A stretch of DNA of 64,000 nt from Pseudoxanthomonas sp. NC8 (GTDB lineage Bacteria; Pseudomonadota; Gammaproteobacteria; Xanthomonadales; Xanthomonadaceae): assembly GCA_025232375.1 (NCBI GenBank), contig CP060419.1, forward strand, positions 433,001 through 497,000. Direction: 5' to 3'. Numbering within the stretch: position 1 is the first letter of the stretch; every line of letters begins with the position of its first letter. The translations under genes were made by a program, and so were the position numbers. Positions 43,257 to 53,365 of the stretch are shown in pieces. The notes beneath the pieces were generated by a model that was not told the origin of the DNA, did not search any database, and saw only the letters and a program-made list of their open reading frames with translations.

Positions 43257-44435
43257 ATGCATGCCACGCCGTTTCGCGGACCGTTGCTCCGCTGGATCAG
43301 GCCCGCGCCCGATTCGGTGCTGGCGCACAGCCAGCGCCGCGGGTCGCCGCCATGGGCCGAGTTCGTCCACCTGCTGTGGACGATGTGGGTGTTCGTGACG
43401 CCGACATTCACCACGCAGGGCTACGACGCGCGCTGGTGGCTGCTCACCGCACTGTCCTATCCGCTGTTCATCGCACTCTACGTCGCCACTATGGTGCTGC
43501 CGATGCGTCGGGTCGCCGCGGGTGCCGTCGGCATGATGGCGCTGTGCCTTAGCCTTGCTGCCGTGGTACCCGGGCGGCATGAGCTATTTCGTGTTCGGCT
43601 GCGTGATGCTCGGCGCGCACCACTGGCGCAGCGGCTGGCAGTACGCGCTGGCCCTGCTGCTGGCCAACATCGCCCTGCTCGCGTTTGCCCGCTGGCTCGG
43701 CTATCCGTGGTCGGCGCTGGTGTGGATGCCGGTCACCACCCTGGTGGTCGGGCTGATCGTCCACGTCGAGCGCCAGCGCCAGCGCAAGGATGCGGCGCTG
43801 CGCCTGTCGCAGGATGAAGTCCGTCGCCTGGCCGCCACCGCCGAGCGCGAGCGCATCGGCCGCGACCTGCACGACCTGCTCGGCCACACCCTGTCGCTGG
43901 TGGCGCTGAAGGCCGACTTGGCCGGCCGGCTGCTGGAGTCTGATCCGCGTGCGGCGCAGCGCGAGATCGGCGAGCTGGGGGCCAGGTCGCGCGCGATGCG
44001 TTGGCGCAGGTGCGACGCGCGGTCACCGGCATCCGTGCCGCGGGGCTGGCGGCCGAACTGGCCGCGGCGAAAGTGCTACTGCAGGGCGAGGGCGTGGCGC
44101 TGTCCGTCGACGCGGACGCGGACGAACTGCCGCCGGCGCAGGAAACCGTGCTGGCCCTGTGCCTGCGCGAGGCGGTGACCAATATCCACCGGCATGCACG
44201 CGCCAGCCGGGTGCAGGTCACGCTGCGCCGCGAAGCGCAGCACTGGCGGTTGCAGGTCGAGGACGACGGCCGCGGCGGCGCGATCCGGCCCGGCAATGGC
44301 CTGGATGGCATGCGCGAACGCCTGCAGGCCCTGGGTGGCAGCCTGGACATCGAACCGGTCGCGCCTCGTGGCACCCGCCTGTCGGCCGAGGTGCCGCACT
44401 GGTCGCCGCTGCCGGTCGAGCCCGTGCATCCGTAG
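43257..44435 (+). CDS. DesK-type sensor histidine kinase
   Basis: This ~395-residue membrane kinase has five or so TM helices (FVHLLWTMWVFVTPTF; ALSYPLFIALYVATMVL; MSYFVFGCVMLGA; YALALLLANIALLAFARWLG; ALVWMPVTTLVVGLIVHV). The HisKA_3 domain has RERIGRDLHDLLGHTLSLVA with the phospho-His. The ATPase domain includes LCLREAVTNIHRHARASRVQ and VEDDGRGGAI. The frame jumps near 43547 (TGCCTTAGCC for TGCCTGGCC) and 43985. HisKA_3 kinases pair with LuxR-type regulators, which is what follows. The ABC exporter upstream is a likely target or sensor partner. Confidence 0.88.
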
Positions 44436-44576
44436 CGCGGGGTTTGCCCCCGCTGCCGTCGCCACCGTGCGGCCTGCCCCGCCGCCTCCCGCGGTAAGAC
44501 GTGCGGGGCAAGCCCGGCGCCATGGCCCGCAGGGGTCTGCTAACGTCGTCCGCATGTCCGCCACCAATCCGCATCG

Positions 44577-45187
44577 ATGATCCGCGTCCTGCTGGCCGAA
44601 GACCAAGGCGATGGTCCGTGGCGCGCTGGCCGCGTTGCTGGGCATGGAAACGGACATCGAGGTCGTCGGTGCCGTCGCCGACGGCGAGAGCGCCTGGCGC
44701 GAGGTGCAGCGGTTGCAGCCGGACGTGCTGGTCACCGACATCGAGATGCCGGGCCTCACCGGCCTGGAGCTGGCCCAGCGCATCGCCCGCCACGAACTGC
44801 CGGTCAAGGTGGTGATCGTCACCACCTTCGCCCGCACCGGTTTCCTGCGCCGCGCGCTGGAAGCCGGCGTGGTCGGCTACCTGCTCAAGGACGCGCCGGC
44901 CGAGCGCAGCCTGGCCGAAGCGCTGCGCAAGGTCCGCCATGGCGGCCGCGCGATCGACCCGGAGCTGGCGGTGGAAGCCGCAGGGCGAGGCCGACCCGCT
45001 CAACGACCGCGAACGCCAGGTGCTGCGCCTGCCGGCCGGCGAAGGCAGCTCCTCCGGCGAGATCGCCGCACGGCTCAACCTGTCCCGGGGCACGGTGCGC
45101 AACTACCTGTCCGAGGCGATCGGCAAGCTCGGTGCCGGCAACCGGGTCGAGGCCGCGCGGCTGGCCCGGCAGAAGGGCTGGCTGTAG
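44577..45187 (+). CDS. DesR/NarL-type response regulator
   Basis: This ~203-residue regulator has a receiver (IRVLLAEDQAMVRGALAALL after correction; LVTDIEMPGLTGLELAQRI; VVIVTTFARTGFLRRALEAG; GYLLKDAPAERSL). A LuxR-type HTH follows (NDRERQVLRLPAGEGSSSGE; IAARLNLSRGTVRNYLSEAI). The frame jumps near 44602 (GACCAAGGCG for GACCAGGCG) and 44985. The YLLKDAPAE motif and GTVRNYLSEAI helix are characteristic of DesR. It is 142 bp after the sensor kinase. Confidence 0.9.
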
Positions 45188-45265
45188 CCGCGCACGCCGG
45201 GCGTTGCCCGGCATGTCCCTTGCAAGGGGGTGTCGTTCCCCGCCGCATCCCGCACACTTCCCGCC

Positions 45266-46966
45266 ATGCCCCGCCGCCTGCATCTCGCCAACCGGATCGG
45301 CCTGCCCGTCGCCGCGCTGATCTTCGCCGCGATCGGCGTGGGCGTGCTGCTGGGCGCGCAGCGCTTCATCGCCGATGCCAACCAGGTGGCGCACACCAAC
45401 GAGGTGATCGCCAGCGTCGATGCGGTCGAGGCGCGCCTGCGCGACGCCGAGGCCGCCCAGCGCGGCTACCTGCTGACCGGCGACGTCGACTACCTTGGCC
45501 ATCTACCGGGCCAACCGCGAACAGATCGGGCCGCTGCTGGACCGGCTGGCGGGCCTGGTCCGCGACAACCCGCAACAGGTGCGGCGGGTCGCGGCGCTGC
45601 GTGTCCTGCGTGACCGGCGCATCGCCCAGATCGAAACCGTGCTCGAGCGCTACCGGCAGGGCGGCTGGCCGCTGCCCGGGCGGGCATCGACCGCGACATG
45701 CTGCAGGTCTCCTCGGCCATCCGCAGTAAGGCCCAGCAGCTGCTCGAACGCGAGCGCGAACTGCTCGTCGAGCGCGGCCTGTCCAGCCGGCGCAGCGCCG
45801 ACATCCTGCGCGGGCTGGCCCTGCTCGGCATTCCGCTGGGCATCGCGGTAGTCGGCGCGGTGTACTGGATGCTGGTGCGCGAGATCCGCCGCCGCGGCCG
45901 CGCCGAACGTGCCGGTACCGAGGCCAACCTGCGCCTGCGCGACTCGGTCGAACAGCTCGAGCGGCACACCGCCGACCTGGCCGAACTCAACCGCTACGGC
46001 GGCCTGCTGCAGAACTGCCTGAACCCCGAGGAAGCGGTGGCGCTGACCAGCCAGCTGCTGTCGCGGCTGCTGCCGGGCACCGGCGGCACCCTCTACCGGA
46101 TCCGCGCCTCGCAGGACTACGCCGAGGAACTGGCGCACTGGGGCGAACACGCCGCCGGCAGCGCGGCGCTGCTGCCACCGGAGCACTGCTGGGCGCTGCG
46201 CCGGGGCCAGCCGCACCTGCTGCGCGCGCATGGCGAGACGCTGCGCTGCGCGCACATCGAGCCGCCGGCGATCGACGTCGAGCTCAACACCGCCTGCCTG
46301 CCGCTGGTCGCGCAGGGCAGCCAGCTGGGTTTCCTCTACCTGTCGTCGGCATCGCCGGCGATGCTCGAGCGGATGGATATGGTGCAGGCGGCCACCGAGC
46401 AGCTGTCGATGGCCCTGCACAACCTGGCCCTGCAGGAGCGCCTGCGCATCCAGTCGATCCGCGATCCGCTCACCGGCCTGTTCAACCGCCGCTACCTCGA
46501 GGAGTCGCTGGCCCGCGAACTGGCCCGCTGCGAGCGCCGCGCGTTGCCGCTGGGCCTGCTGATGCTCGACCTGGACCATTTCAAGGCGTTCAATGACCTG
46601 CACGGCCATCCCGGTGGCGACGCGTTGCTGGCCGGGTTCGGCCGCCTGCTGAAGTCGGCGACGCGCGGCGAGGACATCGCCTGCCGCTATGGCGGCGAGG
46701 AATTCACCCTGATCCTGCCGGAAGCGACCGCCGAGCAGGCGGCACGCCGCGCCGGCGAGATCGTCGAGGCGGTGCGGGCGATGCGGGTCGAGCACCTGGG
46801 CAGCGAGCTGCCGGCGGTGACGGTGTCGATCGGCGTGGCGGCGTTCGAGGGCGCCAGCGACACCGCCGAAATGCTGATGCGGCGCGCCGACCGCGCCCTG
46901 TACCGGGCCAAGCGGGGCGGCCGTGACCGCTTCGAGGTCGCAGCGGACATCCCGGTCGGCAGCTGA
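45266..46966 (+). CDS. CHASE3-GAF-GGDEF diguanylate cyclase
   Basis: This ~567-residue membrane cyclase has TM1 (VAALIFAAIGVGVLLGAQRF), then a periplasmic CHASE3 domain whose hallmark is RLRDAEAAQRGYLLTGDVDY. TM2 is LALLGIPLGIAVVGAVYWML. A short coiled coil leads to a GAF-like domain (about residues 245-385) and a GGDEF domain (IRDPLTGLFNRRYLEESLAR; LGLLMLDLDHFKAFNDLHGH; CRYGGEEFTLILPEA). GGEEF is an active signature; the inhibitory RxxD is not obvious. The frame jumps near 45492 (TACCTTGGCC for TACCTGGCC) and 45680. It makes c-di-GMP in response to a periplasmic signal. Confidence 0.9.
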
Positions 46967-46999
46967 CCCGAAGCATGCGGCTCCGGCCGCGGCAGGTGC

Positions 47000-48062
47000 T
47001 CAGCGCAGCAGGCGCAACGCCAGCGAGAGCAGCGTAAGGCCGACTATGACCACCAGCATGATCCGCAGGCCGCGGATGTCCTGCTTCGCCCGCCGCGCGT
47101 GCCTGTCCATGGTGACCCTGAGCTCCGGCAGTGCCGCATTCTGGCCGGCGAAGTGCTCGCGCACCCGGGCATCGAGCGCGGCGATACGCTCCGGGCCGGC
47201 ATCCGCCGGCAACGCGCGCAGTTCCTCGAGGATGTCGTCGTGCTCGCGATCCAGGTCCTGCATCCGCAGCAGCGCCTCGACTTCGCGCTGCTCCATGCGG
47301 TGGTGCCAGTCCTCCAGGAACGGCGCGTCGTGGCGCTGGCGCAGCGCGAGTGCCGAACGGTGGATCAGGTCCGGGCTCTTTTCCAGCAGGTTGAGCGGGA
47401 TCGGCAGCGCGGCAAGGTCGTCATCGCCGCGCATCCGTCGCCCCTGCAGCCAGCGGGCGAGCGGCGGCGCGTTGCGCAGGTAGCGTCTTGCGCCGCGTAC
47501 GCCGAGCATCAGCGTGTACTGGGTTGAATGGCGGACGCGGATGCTCTGCAGCTCCATGCCGACCACGTTGCCCCACGGGATCGGCCCGTACTGGGCGTGG
47601 TCGATGACGCGGGCGTCCATGCGCAGCATCGGTCCGGGGCGCAGCACCTGGCGCACGACCTGCCAGCCCAGCAGCAGGAACACGGTCAGCAGCGCGAACG
47701 AAACCGGGGCCATGTCCCACCGGCTCTTCTGCACGCCGGCCCATAGGACCAAAGCCGAACAGCGCGATGAGCGACACCATCAGCAGGAACCCGCCCGAGC
47801 TGCCGCGCGACTCGAACGCGTCGCCGTGCCGCGCCGCGGCCAGTTCAGCCGCTTCGCGCGCACGCTGCCAGCCATCCAGGCCATGGCGCGCGAGCAGGCA
47901 GGCGCCCGCGACCAGCGCGAAGCCCAGCCAGCGTGCCTCGGTTCCCGGCGGCATCGGCGCGCCGTGCCGGCCCCATTCCAGCCATGGCAGCGTGTTGACG
48001 AGCACGCCCAGGCCGGCGATCAACGCCGCGAGCAGCAATACGAACTTTCCCAGCTTCAGCAT
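47000..48062 (-). CDS. Hypothetical membrane protein
   Basis: This ~353-residue protein has an N-terminal TM (FVLLLAALIAGLGVLVNTLP), a second (WLGFALVAGACLLARHGLDG), a pair in the middle (GGFLLMVSLIALFGFG; FALLTVFLLLGWQVVRQVL) and a C-terminal TM (IRGLRIMLVVIVGLTLLSLA). Between the last two is a soluble region with a PH-like strand pattern (IDHAQYGPIPWGNVVGMELQ, then TQYTLMLGV). A helical part contains DLDREHDDILEELRALPADA. The frame jumps near 47750 (GGCTTTGGTCC for GGCCTGGTCC, minus strand). The family is not recognised. Confidence 0.55.
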
Positions 48063-48137
48063 CCTGCCTTCCCCGTGCGAAGAGGCAGGATCATCGTCCA
48101 GCGCGCGGGGGATATCCAGCCCGGAGCTGCGATGGGC

Positions 48138-49507
48138 TCAGCCGCCGTAGCGCCCCTTCAGCAGCGCCCGGGCCGAGCGCAGGCCGAGCGCTTCGCCGCC
48201 GGCGGGACGGCCGGGGCGGCTGTTGTCGTTCCAGGCGTAGGTGTCCAGGTGCGCCCACTGGGTGCCTTTGGGCACGAAGCGCTCCAGGTACAGCGCGGCG
48301 GTGACCGCGCCGGCCATGCGCGAGCCGGCATTGGTAAGGTCGGCGACATGGCTGGTCAGGTAGCGCAGGTACGGGCGCCACAGCGGCATGCGCCAGACCG
48401 GATCGCGGGTCTGCTCGCCGCTGGCGATCCATTCGGCCGCCAGCGCGTCGTCGTTGGCGAACAGCGCCGGCAGGTCCGGGCCCAGCGCGATGCGGGCGGC
48501 GCCGGTGAGCGTGGCGAAGTCGACGATCAGCGCCGGCGCCTGTTCGCCGGCATAGGTCAGCGCGTCGCACAGGACCACCCGGCCCTCGGCGTCGGTGTTG
48601 TCGATCTCCACGCTGACCCCGGCGCGGGTGGCGATCACTTCGCCCGGGCGGAACGCGTCGGGCCCGATCGCGTTCTCCACCGCCGGCACCAGCAGGCTCA
48701 GCCGCACCGGCAGCCTGCGCGCCATCACCAGCGCGGCCAGCGCCAGCGCGTGCGCGGCGCCGCCCATGTCCTTCTTCATGTTGCGCATGCCGTCGGCCGG
48801 CTTGATGTCCAGGCCGCCGGTGTCGAAGCACACGCCCTTGCCGACCAGCACCACGTGCGGATGCGAGGCGTCGCCCCAGCGCAGCTCGATCAGCCGCGGC
48901 GCGCGATGCGAGGCGCGGCCGACCGCGTGGATGGCGGGGAAGTTGCGCGCCAGCAGCGCGTCGCCGCTGACCACCTCCACCTGCGCGCCATGCTCGGCGG
49001 CCAGTTCGCGGGCGATGTCCTCCAGGTGCTGCGGGCCCATGTCCCAGGTCGGCGTGTTGACCCAGTCGCGTACCCGCGCCGTGGCCAGCAGCACGTCCAG
49101 CGCTTCGGCGTCCAGCTGCGGCAGGCGCAGGCGCGCAGGCTGGCGCGGCGGGGTCCGGTAGCGGTCGAAGCGGTAGCCGCCGGGCCCCAGCCCAGCTGCA
49201 AGGCGGCCTGCTGCGCGGCGGGCAGCTCGCCCGCGGGCGCCCACACCCCCGCCGGCAGCGCGGTCGGCGCGTGCGCGTAGCTGCACGGATCGAGCCGGTC
49301 GCCCGGGCCGACCACCGCGCCGCCGATCCCGCCCTCGCCCGGCAGCAGCGCCACCGTGCCCGGGGTGGGCTGGAATTCCTGCGCGTCCAGCCACGCGATC
49401 ACCGCGGGCGGCTGGGTGGCGCGCCAGCCGGCGTAGCCGTCGCGGTCGAGCAGGTGCAGCGGCAGGGCGGTGCCGGCGGAATCGGCGTAGCAGGCGTGGT
49501 GGTTCAT
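48138..49507 (-). CDS. M17 leucyl aminopeptidase family protein
   Basis: This ~455-residue cytosolic metallo-aminopeptidase has a short divergent N-terminal domain. The catalytic domain has VVLVGKGVCFDTGGLDIKPA (metal-binding Lys and Asp), MKKDMGGAAHALALAALVMA, and the M17 signature VSVEIDNTDAEGRVVLCDAL. Further matches are LIVDFATLTGAARIALGPD, SRMAGAVTAALYLERFVPKG and WAHLDTYAWNDNSRPGRPAG. The latter fits the PepB-like group with W-N. The frame jumps near 49195. Its ATG overlaps the HAD gene's stop, so the two are cotranscribed. The product clips N-terminal residues from peptides. Confidence 0.9.
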
Positions 49508-50228
49508 GCGGCGTGTTCCGGGGCGAAATCGCGGGCGGACGCGTCCAGCCAGTCGGCCAGCGCGGTCAGGGTGGTGAACTGCAGGTCGGGCACGATCTCG
49601 GCGTGCTCCCACGTGCGGTCATCGCGGTTGATCCAGCAGCTGCGCAGGCCGGCGCGGGCGGCGCCGGCGACATCCATCTCGATGTGGTCGCCGACGTGCA
49701 GCACCTCGCCGGGGCCACAGCCCAGCCGCGCGCAGGCGGCGTGGAAGATGCTGGCCTCGGGCTTGGCCGCGCCGTGTTCGCGCGCGCCGAGCTGGAAGGC
49801 GAAATGGTGGGCGATGCCGACCCGCTGCAGGTCGGCGTTGCCATTGCTCAGCGCCGCCACCGGCACCCGGGCCGCGATCCGGGCCAGTGCGTCGAGCGCG
49901 TCGGGGTAGTACTCGACCTTGGTTGCGCGCGGCGTAGAACGCCTCGTAGGCCGGTTCGAGCAGGCCCAGCGACGCACCGCTGTTCTCCAGCGCCTCGCGC
50001 AGGGTCAGCCGGCGCAGCGCCGACAGGTCGTGGTGCAGCTGCGGGTTGTCGCGGAAGGAGCGCTCGCGCAGTTCGCGCATCGCCGGCACCGGGTACATCG
50101 TGGCGGTGGCCGGGCTGTGCTCGAGCATCCAGTCGTGCAGGACCTGGTCGATGCGCGCGCCGATCGGCGCGAACGGCCACAGGGTGTCGTCGAGGTCGAG
50201 GGTGATGGCGCGGACGGCGAAGCTCACC
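49504..50228 (-). CDS. HAD-superfamily hydrolase
   Basis: This ~240-residue HAD phosphatase has motif I in FAVRAITLDLDDTLWPFAP (Asp nucleophile and acid). A helical cap carries RELRERSFRDNPQLHHDLSA, motif II is VPVAALSNGNADLQ, motif III is HGAAKPEASIFHAACARLG, and motif IV is VLHVGDHIEMDVAGAARAGL. GTG 50228 starts MSFAVRAITLD-like sequence. The frame jumps near 49919, where CAACCAAGGTCG (minus strand) stands for CAACCAGGTCG. It resembles the YjjG/YigB group acting on small phosphates such as FMN or nucleotides; the substrate is inferred only. Confidence 0.9.
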
Positions 50229-50621
50229 GGGCCATTGTAGGCCTCCGTCCGGGAGATGGGCACGGCCGGGCGAAGCGGAGTCTTCGAGGCTGCCCTGCCC
50301 GCGGAGCATCACAGGGCCGCAAGCCTGTGTTCGACAACGGCCGGACCTTGCGGGGGCGGGAGCTTTCACTCGCCGCTTCACGTCGAGCGAGTCACTTTTC
50401 TTTGCTTGTGCAAAGAAAAGTAACCAAAAGAAAGCACAGCCGGGGACGCGATCCGGCCGCTGTGCGGCCGGTGCCCTGCGCTTCTCGCGTCGGCGGGGAC
50501 GCCCACGACTCGCTGCGCCCAGACATGTGGGCCTCTTCGCCCCGCCGCCGCTGCGATGCTCGGCTCGCTTTACCGGCAGGGGGCAAGACGGCCGCAAAGG
50601 CACGGCCACGGCCAGAGGCGG
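50229..50621. other. Intergenic region carrying a dispersed-repeat-like module
   Basis: This 393-bp region has no convincing gene. It contains a 12-bp perfect hairpin (50394-50421) followed by TAACCAAAAGAAAGC, then a GC-rich part with GGCCGCTGTGCGGCC. From memory, the AAAGAAAAGTAACCAAAAGAAAG stretch (at 50412-50434) occurs in many copies in Xanthomonadaceae and other proteobacteria, often followed by similar GC-rich text. Confidence 0.5.
50394..50421. repeat. Perfect 12-bp inverted repeat (hairpin of a dispersed element)
   Basis: ACTTTTCTTTGC is followed by a TTGT loop and GCAAAGAAAAGT, a perfect 12-bp stem. It is AT-rich in a GC-rich setting and lacks a run of T after the stem in either direction long enough for a classic terminator. 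It could end the leftward AI-2E-exporter transcript or be the core of a mobile repeat. Confidence 0.6.
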
Positions 50622-51753
50622 CTATTCCAGCAGCCGCGCCCAGCCCTGCAGGCCCTCGATCTGGGCCAGCACCAGCTTCACGCAGACCAGCAGCGGCACC
50701 GCCAGCAGCAGGCCGATAAGGCCCCACAGCCAGCCGAACAGCATCAGCGCTGGGATCAGCACCAGCGGCGACAGCGCCATGCGCCGGCCCAGGACGATAG
50801 GCGTGATGATCTGGCCCTCGACGGTGTGCAGCAGCAGGTACAGCGCTGCCGGCAGCAGCGAATGCCAGGTGTCGTCGAAGGCGATGAAGCCGACCAGCAG
50901 CATCATGCACATGCCGATCAGCGGGCCCACGTAGGGCGCGTAGTTGAGCAGCATCACCATCGTCCCCCACAGCAGCGCTTCCTGCGGCGGGAACCTGAGC
51001 AGGTACAGGATCCCGGCGAAGGTAAGGCCGACCACCGCGTTGATCACGCTGATGGTCAGCACGTAGCGCGAAACCTGGTGCTCGATCGCGTGCAGCATGT
51101 CGACGGTGAACCGCTTCTGCTGGCGCCCGGGCAGCAGCGCGATCGCGTTGCGCTGCAGGTTGCCGCCGAAGACCATGAAGAAGAACGTCAGCAACACCAC
51201 CGCCAGCACCGAGGCGGTAAGGCGCGGGGTGCGGGTCAGCACCGCATAGGGATCGTCGACCCGGGTGCGCACCACCTCGACCCTGCGGCTGGTCTCGCCG
51301 GCGGCCGCGCGCGCCATGTCCTCGGCGATGCGGTTGGCCTCGTGCATCGGCCGGGTCAGGTCCTGCAGCTGGCGGCCGAGCCGGCGTGCCTCGCGCGGCG
51401 CCTGCTCGGCCCATTCGCTGGCCGGTGCGGCCAGTTGCACGGCCAGCACGCCGGCGCCGGTAAGTACCGGCGAACAGCACCAGCAGCGCGGTAAGGAAGC
51501 GCGGCACGTACAGCCGGCGCAGGCCGCGGATCAGCGGGTTGCCGATCAGGGCGAAGAACGCGGCCAGCAGCACCGGCAGGATCACCTCCTGCGCCGCCCA
51601 CAGCGTGTAGCCGACCGCGAGGGTGGCCAGCACCAGCGCCGCCGCGGAAGCGCGCGGCCGTGGCGGCGACAGCGGGCCCTCGGCCGTCGCCGGCTGCGCG
51701 GTGGAGGATTCGGCTTCGGACGGCGGAATGGCGGACATGCGGGGCGGCGGCAT
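50622..51753 (-). CDS. AI-2E family transporter (UPF0118)
   Basis: This ~375-residue polytopic protein of the AI-2E/TqsA exporter family has an N-terminal TM pair (LVLATLAVGYTLWAAQEVIL; LLAAFFALIGNPLIRGLRRL) and a third (FLTALLVLFAGT). A large soluble loop leads to the conserved C-terminal half: VLAVVLLTFFFMVFGGNLQR, YVLTISVINAVVGLTFAGIL, LWGTMVMLLNYAPYVGPLIG, EGQIITPIVLGRRMALSPLV and LLLAVPLLVCVKLVL. The frame jumps near 51470. Starts at 51753 and 51738 are both possible. The true substrate is unknown; family members range from autoinducer-2 export to ion antiport. Confidence 0.9.
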
Positions 51754-51795
51754 CCAGCGGCGTTGTCGCCGGCGCAGGGAGGGAAGGGAGAGGAC

Positions 51796-52259
51796 TCAGC
51801 GCTCGGAAACGTCGGTGGCCGCTTCGGCCGGGGCCGGCGCGCGGGCCTGCACAAGTGGTTCGGCCGCGACGGAGGGCGCCGCCGTTCCGGCCGGGGCGAC
51901 CGGTACCTCCTGGCCGGTGGCCGCGGCCACGGTCTGGCTGGTCGCGGCCGCTTCCTGCGCGGCGACGTCGGCCGCGGCGGTGGCGTCCACCGATGCGGAT
52001 GCCGCCCGCAGCGAGGCGAGCATCGAGGACACCGTGCCCAGCATCTGCAGCCAGCGCGTGCCGCCGACCCGCGACAGCGGCTGCGGCACGCCCGACCAGG
52101 AAGCCGGACAGCAGGCCGGCGACGACGATGCGGCCCGGCGTCCAGCCACGGCGCTAAGGCCCGGCCGAACTCGGCGCGGTGGGTCTGTGCGCGGTCCATG
52201 CACGATTCGACCCGCCGCTCCGCCCGCTGGACCCGTTGCCGCAGCAGTTCGAACCTCAT
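51796..52259 (-). CDS. Small membrane-associated protein of a YqjDE-like cluster
   Basis: This ~153-residue protein starts MRFELLRQRVQRAERRVESC, a charged coiled-coil-like helix. After a jump near 52130 it has a hydrophobic helix (GRIVVAGLLSGFLVG) and, after another near 52090, an amphipathic region (WLQMLGTVSSMLASLRAASA) and an alanine-rich tail. It overlaps the upstream holin-like gene by 3 bp (ATGA), and that gene follows a DUF883 gene, as in E. coli yqjD-yqjE-yqjK. It may be the YqjK-position protein; the similarity is positional, not proven. Confidence 0.5.
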
Positions 52260-52835
52260 TGCCGCGGCTCCTGCGAAGGTGTGGCGGCGGTGGTCAGCGA
52301 GGCGGCGACCGCATCTGCGCGCGCGCGCGCGCCTGGTGCGTTGCCGGTGCCCGGGCCCGCGTCCTCACCATCGTCGCCATCCTCGTCAAACAGGCCCATG
52401 CGGCTGAGCTGGCGCCGCGTGGCGTGCAGGCCCATGTAGTCGAAGAAGCGCGCCGTGCGCCGGGCATGGCAAGGCCAGTGATGGCGAGGTTGAAAAGCGC
52501 CGCCACGCTCAGCGAGGTGAGCCAGGACAGGCCGAACCGTTGCATGAGGGCCACGCCGGCGGCGGTGGCCAGCAACCACCCCGAGGCACCGAAGACGATC
52601 GCGACCCCGGCCCAGGCGATGCCGCGGCCGGGGCGCTGCGGGCCAGCGCGAGGTCGGCCGACAGCAATGCACGCAGCGAGCGCAACGCGTCGCGGGTTGC
52701 GGCCAGCGACGCCTTGCCGGCGTCACCGACCGCGCGCAGGCTTTCCTCGAGCGCAGGCGACGGACCGCCGTCGCCGGGCACGCCTGGCGCACCGGTTCCC
52801 TCCGGACCCTCGTCCCGGCGCTCCCCTTCGGCCAT
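52256..52835 (-). CDS. Phage-holin-superfamily/YqjE-like membrane protein
   Basis: This ~190-residue protein has a Gly/Pro-rich N-terminus, then LEESLRAVGDAGKASLAATR and ALRSLRALLSADLALA. Two TM helices follow (GIAWAGVAIVFGASGWLLAT and WLTSLSVAALFNLAITGLA), then a cytoplasmic tail with YMGLHATRRQLSRMGLFDED. The two-helix hairpin with a short turn fits the phage_holin_3_6 (YqjE) family. The frame jumps near 52640 and 52455. It sits between the DUF883 gene (16 bp upstream) and the YqjK-position gene. Confidence 0.65.
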
Positions 52836-52851
52836 GGCGCGACGGTTCCGC

Positions 52852-53211
52852 TCAGCGGTCGCGGCGGGTCAGCGCGGCGACCAGCCAGCCGGCGGCGAAG
52901 GCCACGCCGAACGAGGCCAGCGGACGTTCGCGGATCAGCTCGGCGGCGCTGTCGATCAGGTCGCGGCCCTTGTCCATCAGCGCGTCCATCTGTTCGCGCG
53001 CCGCATCGCCGCCCAGTTCGGCGGCGGCCAGCCCGGACAGCGCGCTGTCGGCCAGTTCGGCCTTGACGTTGGCACGGCCCAGGCGCAGTTCATCGCCTGC
53101 CGCAGTGGTCGCGCCGCGCAGCGCCTCGCCGGCGGCGCCGGCCGCGGCCTTCAGGTGCGAACCGGCTTCGGACAGGTTGTCCTTCATGTTTTCGGTGGAG
53201 GTCGGGCTCAT
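52852..53211 (-). CDS. DUF883 (YqjD/ElaB-like) protein
   Basis: This intact 119-residue protein has an amphipathic helical body (NLSEAGSHLKAAAGAAGEAL; LMDKGRDLIDSAAELIRERP) and a C-terminal TM helix (LASFGVAFAAGWLVAALTRR) after the ERPLASFG motif. This is the DUF883 pattern of E. coli YqjD, which tethers stationary-phase ribosomes to the inner membrane. It is the first gene of a three-gene leftward set with the holin-like protein. Confidence 0.88.
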   Translation of the reverse strand: MSPTSTENMKDNLSEAGSHLKAAAGAAGEALRGATTAAGDELRLGRANVKAELADSALSGLAAAELGGDAAREQMDALMDKGRDLIDSAAELIRERPLASFGVAFAAGWLVAALTRRDR

Positions 53212-53365
53212 CGTGGGGTCTCCTTGTGCCTGAGTATGGGCCGACTGGCGTGGGGCCAGCAGCGGATAGACGTGGCGGCGCCGGAACGACGCGACACGGC
53301 CATGGAACCACGGGCCCGGTGTAGGCCCCGTTACGGGATGCCGGAATACCGGGAGCCGCATGCGC

